Below are positions 49,049 through 59,444 of a stretch of 64,000 nucleotides of DNA, piece by piece. The translations under genes and the position numbers were made by a program. The stretch lies in contig CAJYDM010000001.1 of the NCBI GenBank assembly GCA_913757435.1, positions 434,001 through 498,000 on the forward strand. Direction: 5' to 3'. Under the pieces are notes generated by a model. That model worked only from the letters and a program-made list of their open reading frames with translations, was not told the DNA's origin and ran no database searches. Positions within the stretch are counted from its first letter, which is position 1. Each line of letters begins with the position of its first letter. This stretch comes from Syntrophomonas sp. DTU019. GTDB taxonomy: Bacteria; Bacillota; Syntrophomonadia; Syntrophomonadales; Syntrophomonadaceae.

Positions 49049-51496
49049 TTATGCGTTCTCTTCAAGCACCTCCCACTGCATCATATCATGATACAGTTTA
49101 ACGGCACGATCCTGTGCCTGTTCTAATACACCACGGGATTCCTGACTTTTGCCCTGCATGCGCAGAGAAGCGGCATAAACTGCCTGAATGTCTGACATAA
49201 GTGGTTCCGGACGTTCCTGCCGATCCATCAAATCATGGTACGGAGTGTCAAGCAGAAGCACCGACTGTTCGTAATGGCCCTGCAGATAATGGACCCGAGC
49301 CAGGTTCAGGGCTATGGTGGGAGTAATCTCAAGCTTGTCACCCTGCCAGAAGTTCAGGGTCGGTTTGAGGCGGGCCTGCTGCTTGGAAATTTCATCAGGC
49401 AGCTGTAATATCGCTGCGCAGTATTCCCCAGCCCGCTTATCTCCGTTTTTATAAGCATGTTCGGCAGCCTTCCACAGCAATTCCGCCCGCCCTTCGTAGT
49501 TACCTATATCCAGCGGGTTAGCGGCAACGGTCCGATCGAGTCTGGCCATAATAAGCGGGAAGTTATTGGTAAGCGCGGCAGCATCCAGGAGCTGACTCTG
49601 AATAACCATGTCACCGGGTGAGAGCTTATCAGCCTCGGTCATGGAATCGAGCATCTGCTTATACAATGCGTCCAGCTCCTCTTCCCCCTGGCTAACAGCC
49701 AGGCTATACTGTTCGGCATAAACGGCTGCCAGTTCGGAGTGATACCTTCCATCCCAGGGATATATATTGATCGCCTTTTCATACAGCCTTGCTGAGCGCA
49801 TAAGGGCTTGTTTTTTATCGGACCTATCTTCCAGTTCATATGCCTGCAAAGCCCATTCACGACCAGATTCTGCTCTTTGAAAGGCAATCAGGGCGCTCGA
49901 ACCCATAATCAAGATAAAAATTCCCAGTAAGACGGACAGGGCGGCAGCGGACCATCCAGAGAAACTGAATCCCCGCGCCACAGTGGTCATTATATAAGCA
50001 GAATTGATCATAGCCACTAGAATAAACCAGACAAGGAACATGGCGGGCAGAGAAAAGTCCCAATCGATACTGGCGTGCAAGCCCATGGTGACTGCTGTGG
50101 CCGCACATCCCCAGCATATTATCCAAAGATCTGCGTCCCCTGGTTTGGCCCCATCCGGGCTGATTTGCTCCCTGACCTGCCGGTATATTGAGCCTAAAGA
50201 CCAGAACATAGCCAGCCAAATGCCGATAAAGGATAAAAACCCAATTGTGCCAGCCTCTACCCAAACTTCTATGAAATGACTGTGAACGGTTTTCGTCCAG
50301 AACAGATAATCCTGGTAGCGATGATAAAGGCCGTCCCAGCCCCCTGCTCCGGCCCCGAAAATAGGATAATCCTTGACTATGCTCATGCCCCAGCGCATAA
50401 AATCAAGGCGGGTTATGTAGCTGTAATTGTCGGCCTGGCCAATTTCCAGCAACTCTCTAACTACCATTTTTGACAATCCTAAACCACCGCTTAGGAGCAA
50501 GCCGCCGCCAATTAGCAAAACCAACAAGGCACTTCCGCCCCCCACCAACAACCTGCCCCGATGGTGGTTATGGATAAGATAGAGGGCCGACTCCCACAAC
50601 AGGTATATTACTGCCGCCAAGACTAAGCCGACAGCCATCAATATCAACCCGGAGTACGGCTGGGGTCCTAAGACCGCAGCCAGGAAACGGTTGCCGACAG
50701 CAAAAGCAACCAATCCGAGTCCGCCCAAAAAATAGACAGCTTTGAGCCTTCTCCAACCAGGTATGCCCAGAACCAGGATAAACCCTCCCATAGCCAGAGT
50801 TAACCAGGCTCCCTTGGAAACAGTGGCGAAGACCACTGCCAGCAGCAGAAATGTCACCATAGCATAGGCTATCTGCCAGCGCCGATGGTTTTCTCTGGTC
50901 AAGAGAGCCAGACCCATTACGCTCATGGCAGCCAGAAAGGCGGCGGTAGCATTGTGATATTGCAGGCTGGATTTGATCAGTCCCTCATGATACGCATCCG
51001 GATAGATGGGAAAACCGCTGGCGGCTAAAATTCCTATTAAGGCCACCCCTACCCCTCCCAGGAGCAACACCCGGGTCATTCTTTCCAGGCCTCGATGGTC
51101 ATTCACCACCTGCCCAACCAGCCAGTAGACCATAAAATAATTAAAGGCTTTCAGACAACCGTAAAGGGCTTCCCCGAAATGTACCGCCGTTATCAAAGAC
51201 AGGGCGTAAGCCACGGCCAAAGACAAGGCCGCCCAGTCTAGGGGGGTGCGGATGAAACGAAAATCGTTCCTTTTCCATTTTACCGCCCAAAAACCGATGA
51301 ACACCAATGCTACTATGATATGGTTTACGAACATGGCCCGGTTGAAGAATAAGGCGCGGAAAAACAGAGGATAAATCACTATGATAGCTACCACCGCGAA
51401 TAGCACCCATTCCAGGCTGGTTTCCTGCGCAGCTGTGGGGATGACGGGCTCCGGTGATGATTTGGTATTGCTTGTCAGCCGCTTTTTTTTCGCCAA
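49049..51496 (-). CDS. O-antigen ligase/polymerase-type membrane protein with TPR-like tail
   Basis: 815 residues. About a dozen transmembrane helices occupy residues 28-530. The Wzy/WaaL domain centre is SIVKDYPIFGAGAGGWDGLY (around 375-395), with HSHFIEVWVEAGTIGFLSF just after, which is the large periplasmic loop motif. The C-terminal 270 residues are soluble and helical, with tetratricopeptide-like repeats (for example RLYEKAINIYPWDGRYHSEL). It likely polymerises or ligates the surface glycan outside the membrane. ATG 51496. Confidence 0.88.
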   Translation of the reverse strand: MAKKKRLTSNTKSSPEPVIPTAAQETSLEWVLFAVVAIIVIYPLFFRALFFNRAMFVNHIIVALVFIGFWAVKWKRNDFRFIRTPLDWAALSLAVAYALSLITAVHFGEALYGCLKAFNYFMVYWLVGQVVNDHRGLERMTRVLLLGGVGVALIGILAASGFPIYPDAYHEGLIKSSLQYHNATAAFLAAMSVMGLALLTRENHRRWQIAYAMVTFLLLAVVFATVSKGAWLTLAMGGFILVLGIPGWRRLKAVYFLGGLGLVAFAVGNRFLAAVLGPQPYSGLILMAVGLVLAAVIYLLWESALYLIHNHHRGRLLVGGGSALLVLLIGGGLLLSGGLGLSKMVVRELLEIGQADNYSYITRLDFMRWGMSIVKDYPIFGAGAGGWDGLYHRYQDYLFWTKTVHSHFIEVWVEAGTIGFLSFIGIWLAMFWSLGSIYRQVREQISPDGAKPGDADLWIICWGCAATAVTMGLHASIDWDFSLPAMFLVWFILVAMINSAYIMTTVARGFSFSGWSAAALSVLLGIFILIMGSSALIAFQRAESGREWALQAYELEDRSDKKQALMRSARLYEKAINIYPWDGRYHSELAAVYAEQYSLAVSQGEEELDALYKQMLDSMTEADKLSPGDMVIQSQLLDAAALTNNFPLIMARLDRTVAANPLDIGNYEGRAELLWKAAEHAYKNGDKRAGEYCAAILQLPDEISKQQARLKPTLNFWQGDKLEITPTIALNLARVHYLQGHYEQSVLLLDTPYHDLMDRQERPEPLMSDIQAVYAASLRMQGKSQESRGVLEQAQDRAVKLYHDMMQWEVLEENA

Positions 51497-51575
51497 ATTA
51501 TGCCACTCCTATATTGTAAATAACTGATTACGAAATTATTCAATAAAAATCGAAATATCTCCTTTATTGGGCGAC

Positions 51576-51611
51576 AAAAACCCCATCATCTAGCCTAAGC
51601 CCGGATGGGGA
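51576..51611 (-). terminator. Terminator of the amidase gene
   Basis: CCCCATC and GATGGGG with a 16-base loop, followed on the minus strand by TTTTTGTC. The inner loop can pair further (AGCC/GGCT-like). Rest of the gap 51497-51757 has no gene. Confidence 0.7.
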
Positions 51612-51757
51612 TTTTGGGACGTTTCCTTATATAAATGCGATTTTTACCGAAGTCTTGATATTCAATCCTGCTGTACAGACTAACCTTCCCCAACCTGTCT
51701 CCAAGCCTTGTTTAGCTGACCGGAAGATAAGGTGAAGATACATTACTCAAAACTTAC

Positions 51758-54091
51758 TCAACGATTGTTCATATATTCGGTTATCGCCTCCGCAATAGCA
51801 CGGGCAGCCTGACTTCTAAACGACGCATCCCCCAGTAAGGCTTCTTCGGCCGAATGGCTGATAAAAGCGATCTCCACCAGGGCAGAAGGCATGTCGGTAT
51901 TGGTTATCACCGTGAAATTGCTCTGTTTGACCCCTCGGTCGACCCGCCGCAACTGGGCTATCAGACTTTCCTGCAAGAGGCTGGCCAGTTGATAACGCTG
52001 TTCCTTTTGCATAAATAAGGCCGGGGAATCGAAGGACGCATAATAATACGTCTCAGTACCCTCACCGGTGCGAGTGGTGCTGGAGTTGCAGTGTATGGAG
52101 ACGAACGTTGCCGCACCAAGCTGATTGGCAATATTGCACCGCTCCATAGTAGTCAAATAACTGTCATTGTCCCGAGTGTAGGCGATGTCGAAACCCCGGG
52201 AACCCAGTATCTTGCCAACTTGTAAAGCAATATCCAGGTTTACATCCTTTTCACACAGATAGGAACCATTAGCTCCGCTGTCACGGCCGCCATGGCCGGG
52301 ATCTAAAACCACCAGCTTATTATTCTTGTCCTCAGTGCGCTTGGTCTTGGTCAACACGATATTCAGGGCATTGTCATCGCTGGTCTGAAAAATGCGATAA
52401 TCACCTAAATTAGTTGTCTCAATGCGCAGAGTAGTCACCGGGGGAGTGCCGGAAGATTCTTTAATGGTCATCTTTTCCAACAGGTCGCTGCCAGGATAAT
52501 TGTAAGTAGAACGGTCCACCCCCTGATAAGTGGATTCCAATTGAATCTCCAGGATGTCGTTCTTGAATTTGTATGTATACTCGCATGGGGTTAGGGTGTA
52601 TACAATGATGTTGTCACCGATATTGCCAAACACCTTGCGGCTGATCTCTACGATCCGATTCTCGATCAGGATCGATTCGCACCGCCCTTTATTGCTGGTC
52701 ATAGTGCGGTATTGCGTTCCTGCTGGCAGAGTCACGGTTATGACCGCGTCTCCTCCCCGGTTTTCCCCCTTAACACTGAGGTTTCGCCCCCCTAGAGACA
52801 CATTGAGCGCAGTATTACCCTTCAGGCTGCGATCCTTAATGGTGTACACCACGGTATTGCCGGTCTCCACTATATCTGCATTCAGCCTCGACCCGGATTC
52901 TATATTGATTTTAAAACCATCCTCATCTTTGCTGCTGTTATACCAAACCAGATCGTCATCACTGATCGCAGGCTGATCAGCGTCATCGCCCGGTTTATTT
53001 ACCAGCCAGCCCGCAATCCAGGCCGGACTGCCGCCCCGGCTGATTTGAAACCAGCCATCCTGTTCGTCAATAACCGTATAAATCTCTCCGCTGGAAACAG
53101 AACTGACCTTGGCGAAATCCGTTCCGGGGCCGCTTCTGAGGTTTACCTCATTCCCCCGCACGATCACCGACGACTCTTGCGGTATAGCTAACACCGGAGC
53201 GGTGGGAGGCTCGGGGATCTGTTCGGGACTCTTAATGGTCACCGTTCTGGTTGCATCATCCCAGGAAACCTGACCGCCAAAGCCTTCACCGACGAAACGC
53301 AGTGGCGCCAGAGTACGACCTTGCACGATCTTGGCTGGCACGTCCAAGGGCCAGGCGGAGCCGTTGACGGTAGGACGGGTGGATCCGATCGGAAGAACTA
53401 TGACTACCCCGTCACGGCGAGCGGTAACATTGCGCGCCGCATCATCCCATTCCACGGTTGCTCCCATGGCTTCAAAGATGCCCCGTAAAGGAACCAGGGT
53501 GCGGCCATTGTCGATCTGCGGAGCAACATCGAAGCTGAGCAGTTGGCCGTCCAGGTAGACCTTTATCTCGGTGTTGGCAGAGGGGGTTGATCCTACAGGT
53601 GGGGCCGTGGCTCCATTCGCGGCTTGCACCAGAGGAGAGGAGACATAGCAAACCAATCCGCTGCTGTTCTGTACCTTGTTCCACTCAGCTCCCGCTTCAA
53701 GCAGAAAAAGCTTCTCCCCCTGCCGGGCCTGAGCGACCGTATCGTAACCGATTCCAGGGCCAGAGCGAAGATTGGCCACGGTTGCTGTAACCTGTACCTG
53801 CTGGTCCCTCTTCACTTCTATGTACTGGCTGCTGACCCAGCCGCTGCGGTTGTCGTAACTGATGTGGCACCAACCGTTCTTCTCCTCCAATACCGACACC
53901 CGGGTGCCAAGCAGCAGATTGCCGCTGACCTCATAGGTGGTGTCCGGACCGCTGCGCACATTGACCACTGTGCCGGTTATAGTCCCCGTATCCGCTAGGG
54001 TCTGTACTTGGCAGCAGAGCAGTATCGCCATTGCTGCCACCAAAAGGGCAGCTAGCTTGATGAAGCTGATACGCTGAGATGTAAATAACAT
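51758..54091 (-). CDS. Multidomain N-acetylmuramoyl-L-alanine amidase
   Basis: 777 residues, secreted (signal 1-32, ending CQVQTLA). In order: SH3b (about 33-93), SH3b (97-157), a stalk/copper-amine-oxidase-like N-terminal domain (172-292: APQIDNGRTLVPLRGIFEAMG), a third SH3b (308-366), an AMIN-like beta domain (about 395-570), then Amidase_3. Zinc ligands lie in DPGHGGRDSG (His), CEKDVN (Glu), SIHCNSS (His), and the catalytic Glu in VEIAF. It cuts peptide stems from peptidoglycan. Its SH3b and stalk domains probably fix it to the wall. It is upstream of the LCP gene with its own terminator. Confidence 0.95.
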   Translation of the reverse strand: MLFTSQRISFIKLAALLVAAMAILLCCQVQTLADTGTITGTVVNVRSGPDTTYEVSGNLLLGTRVSVLEEKNGWCHISYDNRSGWVSSQYIEVKRDQQVQVTATVANLRSGPGIGYDTVAQARQGEKLFLLEAGAEWNKVQNSSGLVCYVSSPLVQAANGATAPPVGSTPSANTEIKVYLDGQLLSFDVAPQIDNGRTLVPLRGIFEAMGATVEWDDAARNVTARRDGVVIVLPIGSTRPTVNGSAWPLDVPAKIVQGRTLAPLRFVGEGFGGQVSWDDATRTVTIKSPEQIPEPPTAPVLAIPQESSVIVRGNEVNLRSGPGTDFAKVSSVSSGEIYTVIDEQDGWFQISRGGSPAWIAGWLVNKPGDDADQPAISDDDLVWYNSSKDEDGFKINIESGSRLNADIVETGNTVVYTIKDRSLKGNTALNVSLGGRNLSVKGENRGGDAVITVTLPAGTQYRTMTSNKGRCESILIENRIVEISRKVFGNIGDNIIVYTLTPCEYTYKFKNDILEIQLESTYQGVDRSTYNYPGSDLLEKMTIKESSGTPPVTTLRIETTNLGDYRIFQTSDDNALNIVLTKTKRTEDKNNKLVVLDPGHGGRDSGANGSYLCEKDVNLDIALQVGKILGSRGFDIAYTRDNDSYLTTMERCNIANQLGAATFVSIHCNSSTTRTGEGTETYYYASFDSPALFMQKEQRYQLASLLQESLIAQLRRVDRGVKQSNFTVITNTDMPSALVEIAFISHSAEEALLGDASFRSQAARAIAEAITEYMNNR

Positions 54092-54335
54092 GGACCAGGC
54101 CTCCCAGGTTTAATGTGCTTGATAACTTGTTAGTTTTAGGTCTGACAGGGGCTTTTTCAAATCTAAATGAATAAACAGGCGACTGCGGCGAGCCGATATT
54201 TGTCGCTGCAACAGCCACATAAATCGACCTGATAATATATATATCGATATTGATGGAAACTTTCAGCAGCAGAGGATAATTTTATACTTGTCGAAAAGTC
54301 GTTGACCTGAAGATATGGTGTCAGTTCCAGCCACA

Positions 54336-55523
54336 CTATGTATTCTTGGTAGAGGGGGCCGATACGCTGTTCTTTGCAGCACTGCTACCGCTCTTGGTAT
54401 TGCTGCTATTGTTTCTGGTATTACTGCTCTCGGTCTTGGTGCTGTTGCTCTTGGTAGTAGCCGATTTCGAGGTTTTTGTGCCAGTCTGGTCAGTGCTGCT
54501 GCCAGTACCAGTCTTGGTGGTATCACTACTGACACTCTTGCCAGTCGACGAACTGTTGCTGGGAACAGTTCGCTTTACTGCTGCTGGCCCCTCCTGCACT
54601 ACCGCTACGGTCTGCCCTTCCAGCATCTTATCTATCAGGCCATTGACACTGGCTTTGTCGGCTACCCAGAAGCTGTTCAGCAACTGGTTGTCGGGCCCAA
54701 GCTGATCGTAAAAATATCCCGGCAAGGTCTGGCTTATTACCGATTCCGCCGTAAATCCAGGGGCCCAGCGGCTCAGCTTGAGCATGCTTCCCAGCCCCAT
54801 ATTGGTGTCTACATACGGACGGGTTTCATTTATCAATGCGGGCAGTTTGGTGATGGTGCTGGGCTGCAGCAGTTCGGCGGCCAAGGCAGTGAGGAATTGC
54901 TGTTGTTTGGCGGCGCGGTCGATATCGCCCAGTTCATAATCCCGAAAGCGCACAAAAGCCAGGGCTTGTTTGCCGTCCAGGCGCTGCAAGCCGGGATAAA
55001 GGTTAATCCCTTCGGAGGGCTTGTACATCCTCTGAGGAACATTAATGCTTACGCCTCCCAGAGTATCAACCACCTTGGCAAACCCCTCGAAGTTGAGTTC
55101 CACATAGTAGTCCACCGGTATGCCCATCAAGGTCTGCACTGCTTTGACAGATCCCTCCGGCCCGCCATAGGCGTAAGCGGCGTTGATCTTAGTAACCTCA
55201 CCACTGGGCAAAGTTACCCTGGTATCGCGCGGTATTGAGACAACCGCCGCTTTCTTCAGGTTGGGGTCGATGGTGACCACGATAATGGTGTCGGACCTTG
55301 AAAAGGTCTCTCCTTTCCGCTCGTCCGACCCCAGTACCAGGATGCTGACCCGTTTATCAGGTTCCGGTTCGTCTGCAGGTGGAGTCTCCTGAGCTGATAT
55401 AGTAGGCGCTCCCCCCCAATTAAACAGGCTGGCCATCCCAGCTCCGGCGCCGAAACAGACTGTAAATACCAGCACGGCCACCATAATAAATCTTAAGAAG
55501 GATTTTATGTCAAATTTTCGCAT
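54336..55523 (-). CDS. LytR-CpsA-Psr (LCP) family wall-polymer ligase
   Basis: 395 residues; a single N-terminal transmembrane helix (MVAVLVFTVCFGAGAGM, 14-30) and an extracytoplasmic LCP domain (about 55-290). Conserved residues: SILVLGSDERKGETFSRSDTIIVVTID (50-76), PRDTRVTLPSGEVTKINAAYAYGG (84-107) and FVRFRDYELGDIDRAAKQQ (near 187-205). LCP proteins transfer polyprenyl-linked glycans (teichoic acid or capsule) to peptidoglycan. The last 90 residues are low-complexity S/T/N/K, a wall-spanning or flexible tail. Follows the WecA-type gene. Confidence 0.93.
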   Translation of the reverse strand: MRKFDIKSFLRFIMVAVLVFTVCFGAGAGMASLFNWGGAPTISAQETPPADEPEPDKRVSILVLGSDERKGETFSRSDTIIVVTIDPNLKKAAVVSIPRDTRVTLPSGEVTKINAAYAYGGPEGSVKAVQTLMGIPVDYYVELNFEGFAKVVDTLGGVSINVPQRMYKPSEGINLYPGLQRLDGKQALAFVRFRDYELGDIDRAAKQQQFLTALAAELLQPSTITKLPALINETRPYVDTNMGLGSMLKLSRWAPGFTAESVISQTLPGYFYDQLGPDNQLLNSFWVADKASVNGLIDKMLEGQTVAVVQEGPAAVKRTVPSNSSSTGKSVSSDTTKTGTGSSTDQTGTKTSKSATTKSNSTKTESSNTRNNSSNTKSGSSAAKNSVSAPSTKNT

Positions 55524-55544
55524 ATTAGGCTCCTTAATTACTGC

Positions 55545-56597
55545 TTAGACATCCATACTGCGGTTGACGGCGTGGCGGTTGCGGCCGGTCAGCAATCCAA
55601 TGCGATCTGCTCCGAGAACGATAACGAACAGCAATAAAGACAGTAAGAGCGAGGCTTTGGGGCTGGTAACAGTAGTCAGCAACACTGCCACCCCGCTAAA
55701 AAAAGCACTGATGCCGTAGATAATCATCACGCTGCGGCGATGACTCATCCCCATAGCCATAAGGCGGTGATGTAAGTGGCCTTTATCGGGCAGAAATATC
55801 GGTTGGTGATTATTGATACGGCGCACGATGGCGAAAAAGGTGTCAAAAATCGGAATTCCCAATATGATGATGGGTATCAATAGGGACACCACCGCTGTGC
55901 CTTTGGTCGTACCCATTATGGCCAGGCAGGCCAGTACAAAACCCAAGAAGTTGGACCCACTGTCACCCATAAAGGTCCGGGCGGGGTGAAAATTATAGGG
56001 AAGAAAACCGATGATGGCCGCAACCAGGAGCATGGCCGCCATAGCCACATCAACCTGTCCCTGCAGAAGAGCCACGATCCCCATGGCAGTAGCAGCGATG
56101 GCGGCAACCCCTCCGGCCAATCCGTCCAGTCCATCGATCAGATTGATGGCATTGGTAATGCCAACGATCCACAGAAAAGTCAAAGGTATGCCCAGAGAGC
56201 CCAAAACCAGCATGCCGTCAAAGGGATTGGTGACAAAATGCACCATCACCCCATGGTACATGGCCACCGCAGCCGCCAACGACTGGCCGATCAGTTTTGC
56301 CAACGGGGAGAGGTGGTAGATATCGTCAGCCGCCCCAATGACGAATATAATGATTGCTCCCAATACCAGGCCCAGCATAGGTCCGGAAATACCAGTGAAT
56401 AAAAATAAACTCACCATGAAGGCGGCAAAAATCGCCAGGCCGCCCAGCCGGGGCATGGCTACCTGGTGTACCTTGCGCTCATCCGGAGGGTCGATAGCCC
56501 CCAGATTACGGGCCAGTTGAGTTGCTAATGGAACGCATAATATAGAAATAAAAAATGTACATAGTAAAGCGCTGGATATATACGAATAGGTCAGCAT
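55545..56597 (-). CDS. WecA/TagO-type undecaprenyl-phosphate GlcNAc-1-phosphate transferase
   Basis: 350 residues, about ten transmembrane helices. The MraY/WecA signature includes DPPDERKVHQVAMPRLGGLAIF (36-57), GAADDIYHLSP (about 87-97; the DD metal pair), NAINLIDGLDGLAGG (near 149-163) and FMGDSGSNFLGF (near 213-224), then HHRLMAMGMSHR. It starts lipid-linked wall polysaccharide assembly. Divergent from csaB and ahead of the LCP ligase, so synthesis, pyruvylation and attachment genes cluster. Confidence 0.92.
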   Translation of the reverse strand: MLTYSYISSALLCTFFISILCVPLATQLARNLGAIDPPDERKVHQVAMPRLGGLAIFAAFMVSLFLFTGISGPMLGLVLGAIIIFVIGAADDIYHLSPLAKLIGQSLAAAVAMYHGVMVHFVTNPFDGMLVLGSLGIPLTFLWIVGITNAINLIDGLDGLAGGVAAIAATAMGIVALLQGQVDVAMAAMLLVAAIIGFLPYNFHPARTFMGDSGSNFLGFVLACLAIMGTTKGTAVVSLLIPIIILGIPIFDTFFAIVRRINNHQPIFLPDKGHLHHRLMAMGMSHRRSVMIIYGISAFFSGVAVLLTTVTSPKASLLLSLLLFVIVLGADRIGLLTGRNRHAVNRSMDV

Positions 56598-56818
56598 TGG
56601 TTGCTCCTCCCCCCCAATCCAAAGCTAGGTACATTCTAACACCGCTAATTTGGGTTGTCTATATATCTCTATATACCAATCATAGGATAATAATCTGTCA
56701 CTTGATGACGAAATAGGCCTAACAGCGAGAAATATTGCTAACCTAAAAGCCTAGTAATATAATTAATGAGATGGTCGGGGGCCAACCTTGGCCATTTATT
56801 TTAGTGAGGAGCACTCTT

Positions 56819-57895
56819 ATGAAGATCGCCCTGTCAGGTTATTATGGGTTTGACAACGCCGGTGATGAAGCCCTTTTGCTGGCCATTACCTCATCTATCA
56901 AAACCATGGCCCCGCAGACCGACTTTGTGGTGTTTTCCGGGAACCCGACCAGGACTACCTCGACCCATGGCCTCGAGGCGGTATATCACAAAAACCCCTG
57001 TAAGCTATTTGCACAGTTGCGGCAGTGCGACCTGTTGATAAGCGGTGGAGGCAGTATTTTCCAGGATGTAACCAGCGCTCGTTCCCTGTGGTACTATATC
57101 GGGGTAGTGGCTCTAGCCAGACTTTTGGGCAAACCGGTGATTTTTTATGCCCAGGGAGTGGGCCCTATCAACCTGCCGATCAGCAAATGGCTGATGCGCC
57201 TGGTAGCCAACCGAGTAAATATAATCAGTGTGCGCGACCCCGAATCGGCCCAACTTCTAAAGCGCTTAGGAGTCGTCAAACCCCCGGTACTGGTTACCGC
57301 TGACCCGGTTTTTGCTCTGCAGCCTGATCAGGAGCATCAGCAGGCGGTAATCGGTGACCTGCCGGGTTCGCCCTGCATAGGGGTATCGGTGCGGCACTGG
57401 GCAGCCCTGGAGGGCTATCAAGCTGCTCTGGCAGAGGTGCTCGACGGACTGGCAGAGCGAGGTTATCATATCCTGTTTATTCCCATGAGCTGGCCCGAAG
57501 ATGTTCTGGAATCACGGCGGGTGATGGATCTGATGGAGCAACCCGCCGAGCTGTTGGACCGCAAACTCAGCAGCGGAGAACATTTGGCTTTGATCAGCCA
57601 ATTGGACTTGATGATAAGTATGCGCCTCCATGCTTTAATCTTCGCGGCCACCCAGGGGATTCGTTTTGCGGGCATCTCCTATGACCCGAAAGTGGCTTCC
57701 TTCTTAGGCCAGTTTGCCCTGGCTCCACTGCCTCTCGATACGGAGGGGATGTCAGCTCAGCTCAGCCAGTTATTGGAAGATGAGCACCTAAGGCAGCGGG
57801 TCAACAAGACTGCCGCTTACCTGCATAGCCGGGCTCAGGAGAACGCCCGCCTGGCATTGAATCTTATACCCACAAAAGTGCGTAATAAACTGTAA
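56819..57895 (+). CDS. csaB: Polysaccharide pyruvyl transferase CsaB
   Basis: Adds pyruvyl ketals to secondary wall polysaccharide, creating the anchor for SLH-domain proteins. 358 residues from ATG 56819, seven bases after GAGGAG; the frame extends 16 codons upstream without a site. Family landmarks: MKIALSGYYGFDNAGDEALL (1-20), LLISGGGSIFQDVTSARSLWYY (around 75-96), VIFYAQGVGPI and MISMRLHALIFAATQGI (near 263-279), with the conserved His-Ala-Leu. The S8-SLH protein at 34.8 kb is a likely client. Confidence 0.95.
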   Translation: MKIALSGYYGFDNAGDEALLLAITSSIKTMAPQTDFVVFSGNPTRTTSTHGLEAVYHKNPCKLFAQLRQCDLLISGGGSIFQDVTSARSLWYYIGVVALARLLGKPVIFYAQGVGPINLPISKWLMRLVANRVNIISVRDPESAQLLKRLGVVKPPVLVTADPVFALQPDQEHQQAVIGDLPGSPCIGVSVRHWAALEGYQAALAEVLDGLAERGYHILFIPMSWPEDVLESRRVMDLMEQPAELLDRKLSSGEHLALISQLDLMISMRLHALIFAATQGIRFAGISYDPKVASFLGQFALAPLPLDTEGMSAQLSQLLEDEHLRQRVNKTAAYLHSRAQENARLALNLIPTKVRNKL

Positions 57896-57938
57896 ACGGA
57901 GCCATCAATCTGGCTCCAGATTATAATGAGGATTTTAA

Positions 57939-59438
57939 ATGAGCAACAAGACCGGCAAGACATTCATAGGGGTCTCTATCACCATATTCATCTCCAAACT
58001 GCTGGGCTTCGTGCGCGAGATCGTGTTTGCCTCGGTTTTTGGCACCACCGTGTTGACCGATATGTTTCAGGTGGTATTTTCTTATCCCAGTTTGTTTTTT
58101 TCCAGCATCGGCACCGCATTGTCGGCAGTAAACATACCTGACCTGACCTATTTCATGACCCAGCGTTCTAAAGAGGAACGCAATCAGTACCTGGCTAATT
58201 TGTTCGCCCAGGTTACCCTGTTGGCCACCATCATAGCCTTACTGGGGATCGTATTTGCACCGGCTCTGACCCGGATCATCGCTCCTGGCTTCAGCGCTGA
58301 GGTGACCCATCTGGCCGTTCTTCTCACCCGGGTGATGATGCCCACACTGTTATTTGTCAGTTTGACTTTTCTCACTGCCGGAGTCCTGCAGGTGCACCAA
58401 TATTTCCTGGTCTCAGCCAGCATCAGTATTCCTTTTAATATGCTGATCATCGGCTCACTGCTGTGGAGAGGCAGCGACCTGGTCTTCCTGGGCTACGTGA
58501 CCACCTTTGGCTGGCTCTTGCAATTTTTGATCCAACTGCCGGTGCTAATCCGCGAGAAATATCACTGGCGCTTCAAGCTGCAATGGAGCGACCCTTATAT
58601 ACGGAATACCTTTAAGAGCATACTCCCCATATTGCTGGGCAATTCGCTTTTGCAGCTGTGCTTGATAATCGACCGCTCTTTCGCCACTCATCTCTCCCCG
58701 GGTACGGCTTCTTCCCTGGCCTTCGGCAGCAATTTATTCGTGACCATAACCAGCGTTTTTATCGTGGCCATGGCTACGGTGGTGTTTCCCCGTCTTTCGC
58801 AGTATTGCCTGGAGCTGGATTTTGAGCGTATCCGCCTATTGTTAGGGCAGGTCTTCAAAATGTTGTGGTTCATTTTGCTGCCCTATCTGCTCCTGGTGAT
58901 TTGTTACCATCAAGAGATAATAGCCCTGGTGTACCAGCGGGGCGCTTTCGGAGCCGAATCCACCGCCATGACCTCATTGGCGTTCTTCTTTTATAGTTTT
59001 GCGGTCTTGGGTTACCTGTGCCAGGAGGTTTATAACCGGGTGTTCTACGCCTTAAAACGTTTCAAAATCCCCATGATAGCCAGCGGGTGCTGTATACTGA
59101 TTAATCTGGTAGTGGACTACCTGTTGTTCAGTCACGGTGGGATCGCGGGCTTAAGCGTGTCTACTTCCGCTACTATGCTATTGTATGCCATAGTTATGTC
59201 AGTGCTTTTGACGAGAGAAATAGGGGCCTTCATTAATCGTGATCTGGTAGTATATTTGATAAAGCTCCTCTTTCCCGCGCTGGCTATGCTAGGAGTAGTA
59301 TGGGGCTTCGGCCGGTTGGGCCTGGGTATCGGACCAGGCTTGGGCTTTCTGCTGCCTCTTTTTGGCAGTATGGTGGTTTACCTGGTGGTAGCCTACGGAC
59401 TAGGTCTGGTCAAGGTGTTTTTCTTGAAGGAGGTTTAA
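57939..59438 (+). CDS. murJ: MurJ/MviN family lipid flippase
   Basis: 499 residues with about 14 transmembrane helices. The N-terminal motif SITIFISKLLGFVREIVFASVFG (11-34) and DMFQVVFSYPSLFFSSIGTALSAV match MurJ, the lipid II flippase of peptidoglycan synthesis. Other blocks are ALTRIIAPGFS (near 105) and YQRGAFGAESTAMTSLAFFFYSFAVLGY (near 328-355). It could flip wall-polysaccharide intermediates rather than lipid II. It follows csaB after 43 bases and precedes the DUF5693 gene. Confidence 0.93.
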   Translation: MSNKTGKTFIGVSITIFISKLLGFVREIVFASVFGTTVLTDMFQVVFSYPSLFFSSIGTALSAVNIPDLTYFMTQRSKEERNQYLANLFAQVTLLATIIALLGIVFAPALTRIIAPGFSAEVTHLAVLLTRVMMPTLLFVSLTFLTAGVLQVHQYFLVSASISIPFNMLIIGSLLWRGSDLVFLGYVTTFGWLLQFLIQLPVLIREKYHWRFKLQWSDPYIRNTFKSILPILLGNSLLQLCLIIDRSFATHLSPGTASSLAFGSNLFVTITSVFIVAMATVVFPRLSQYCLELDFERIRLLLGQVFKMLWFILLPYLLLVICYHQEIIALVYQRGAFGAESTAMTSLAFFFYSFAVLGYLCQEVYNRVFYALKRFKIPMIASGCCILINLVVDYLLFSHGGIAGLSVSTSATMLLYAIVMSVLLTREIGAFINRDLVVYLIKLLFPALAMLGVVWGFGRLGLGIGPGLGFLLPLFGSMVVYLVVAYGLGLVKVFFLKEV

Positions 59439-59444
59439 AGGCTA

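Noticed and set aside
54315-55238. A 307-codon plus-strand frame opposite the LCP gene
   Set aside because: It lacks any family signature and lies fully on the opposite strand of a clear LCP protein, partly over its low-complexity tail.
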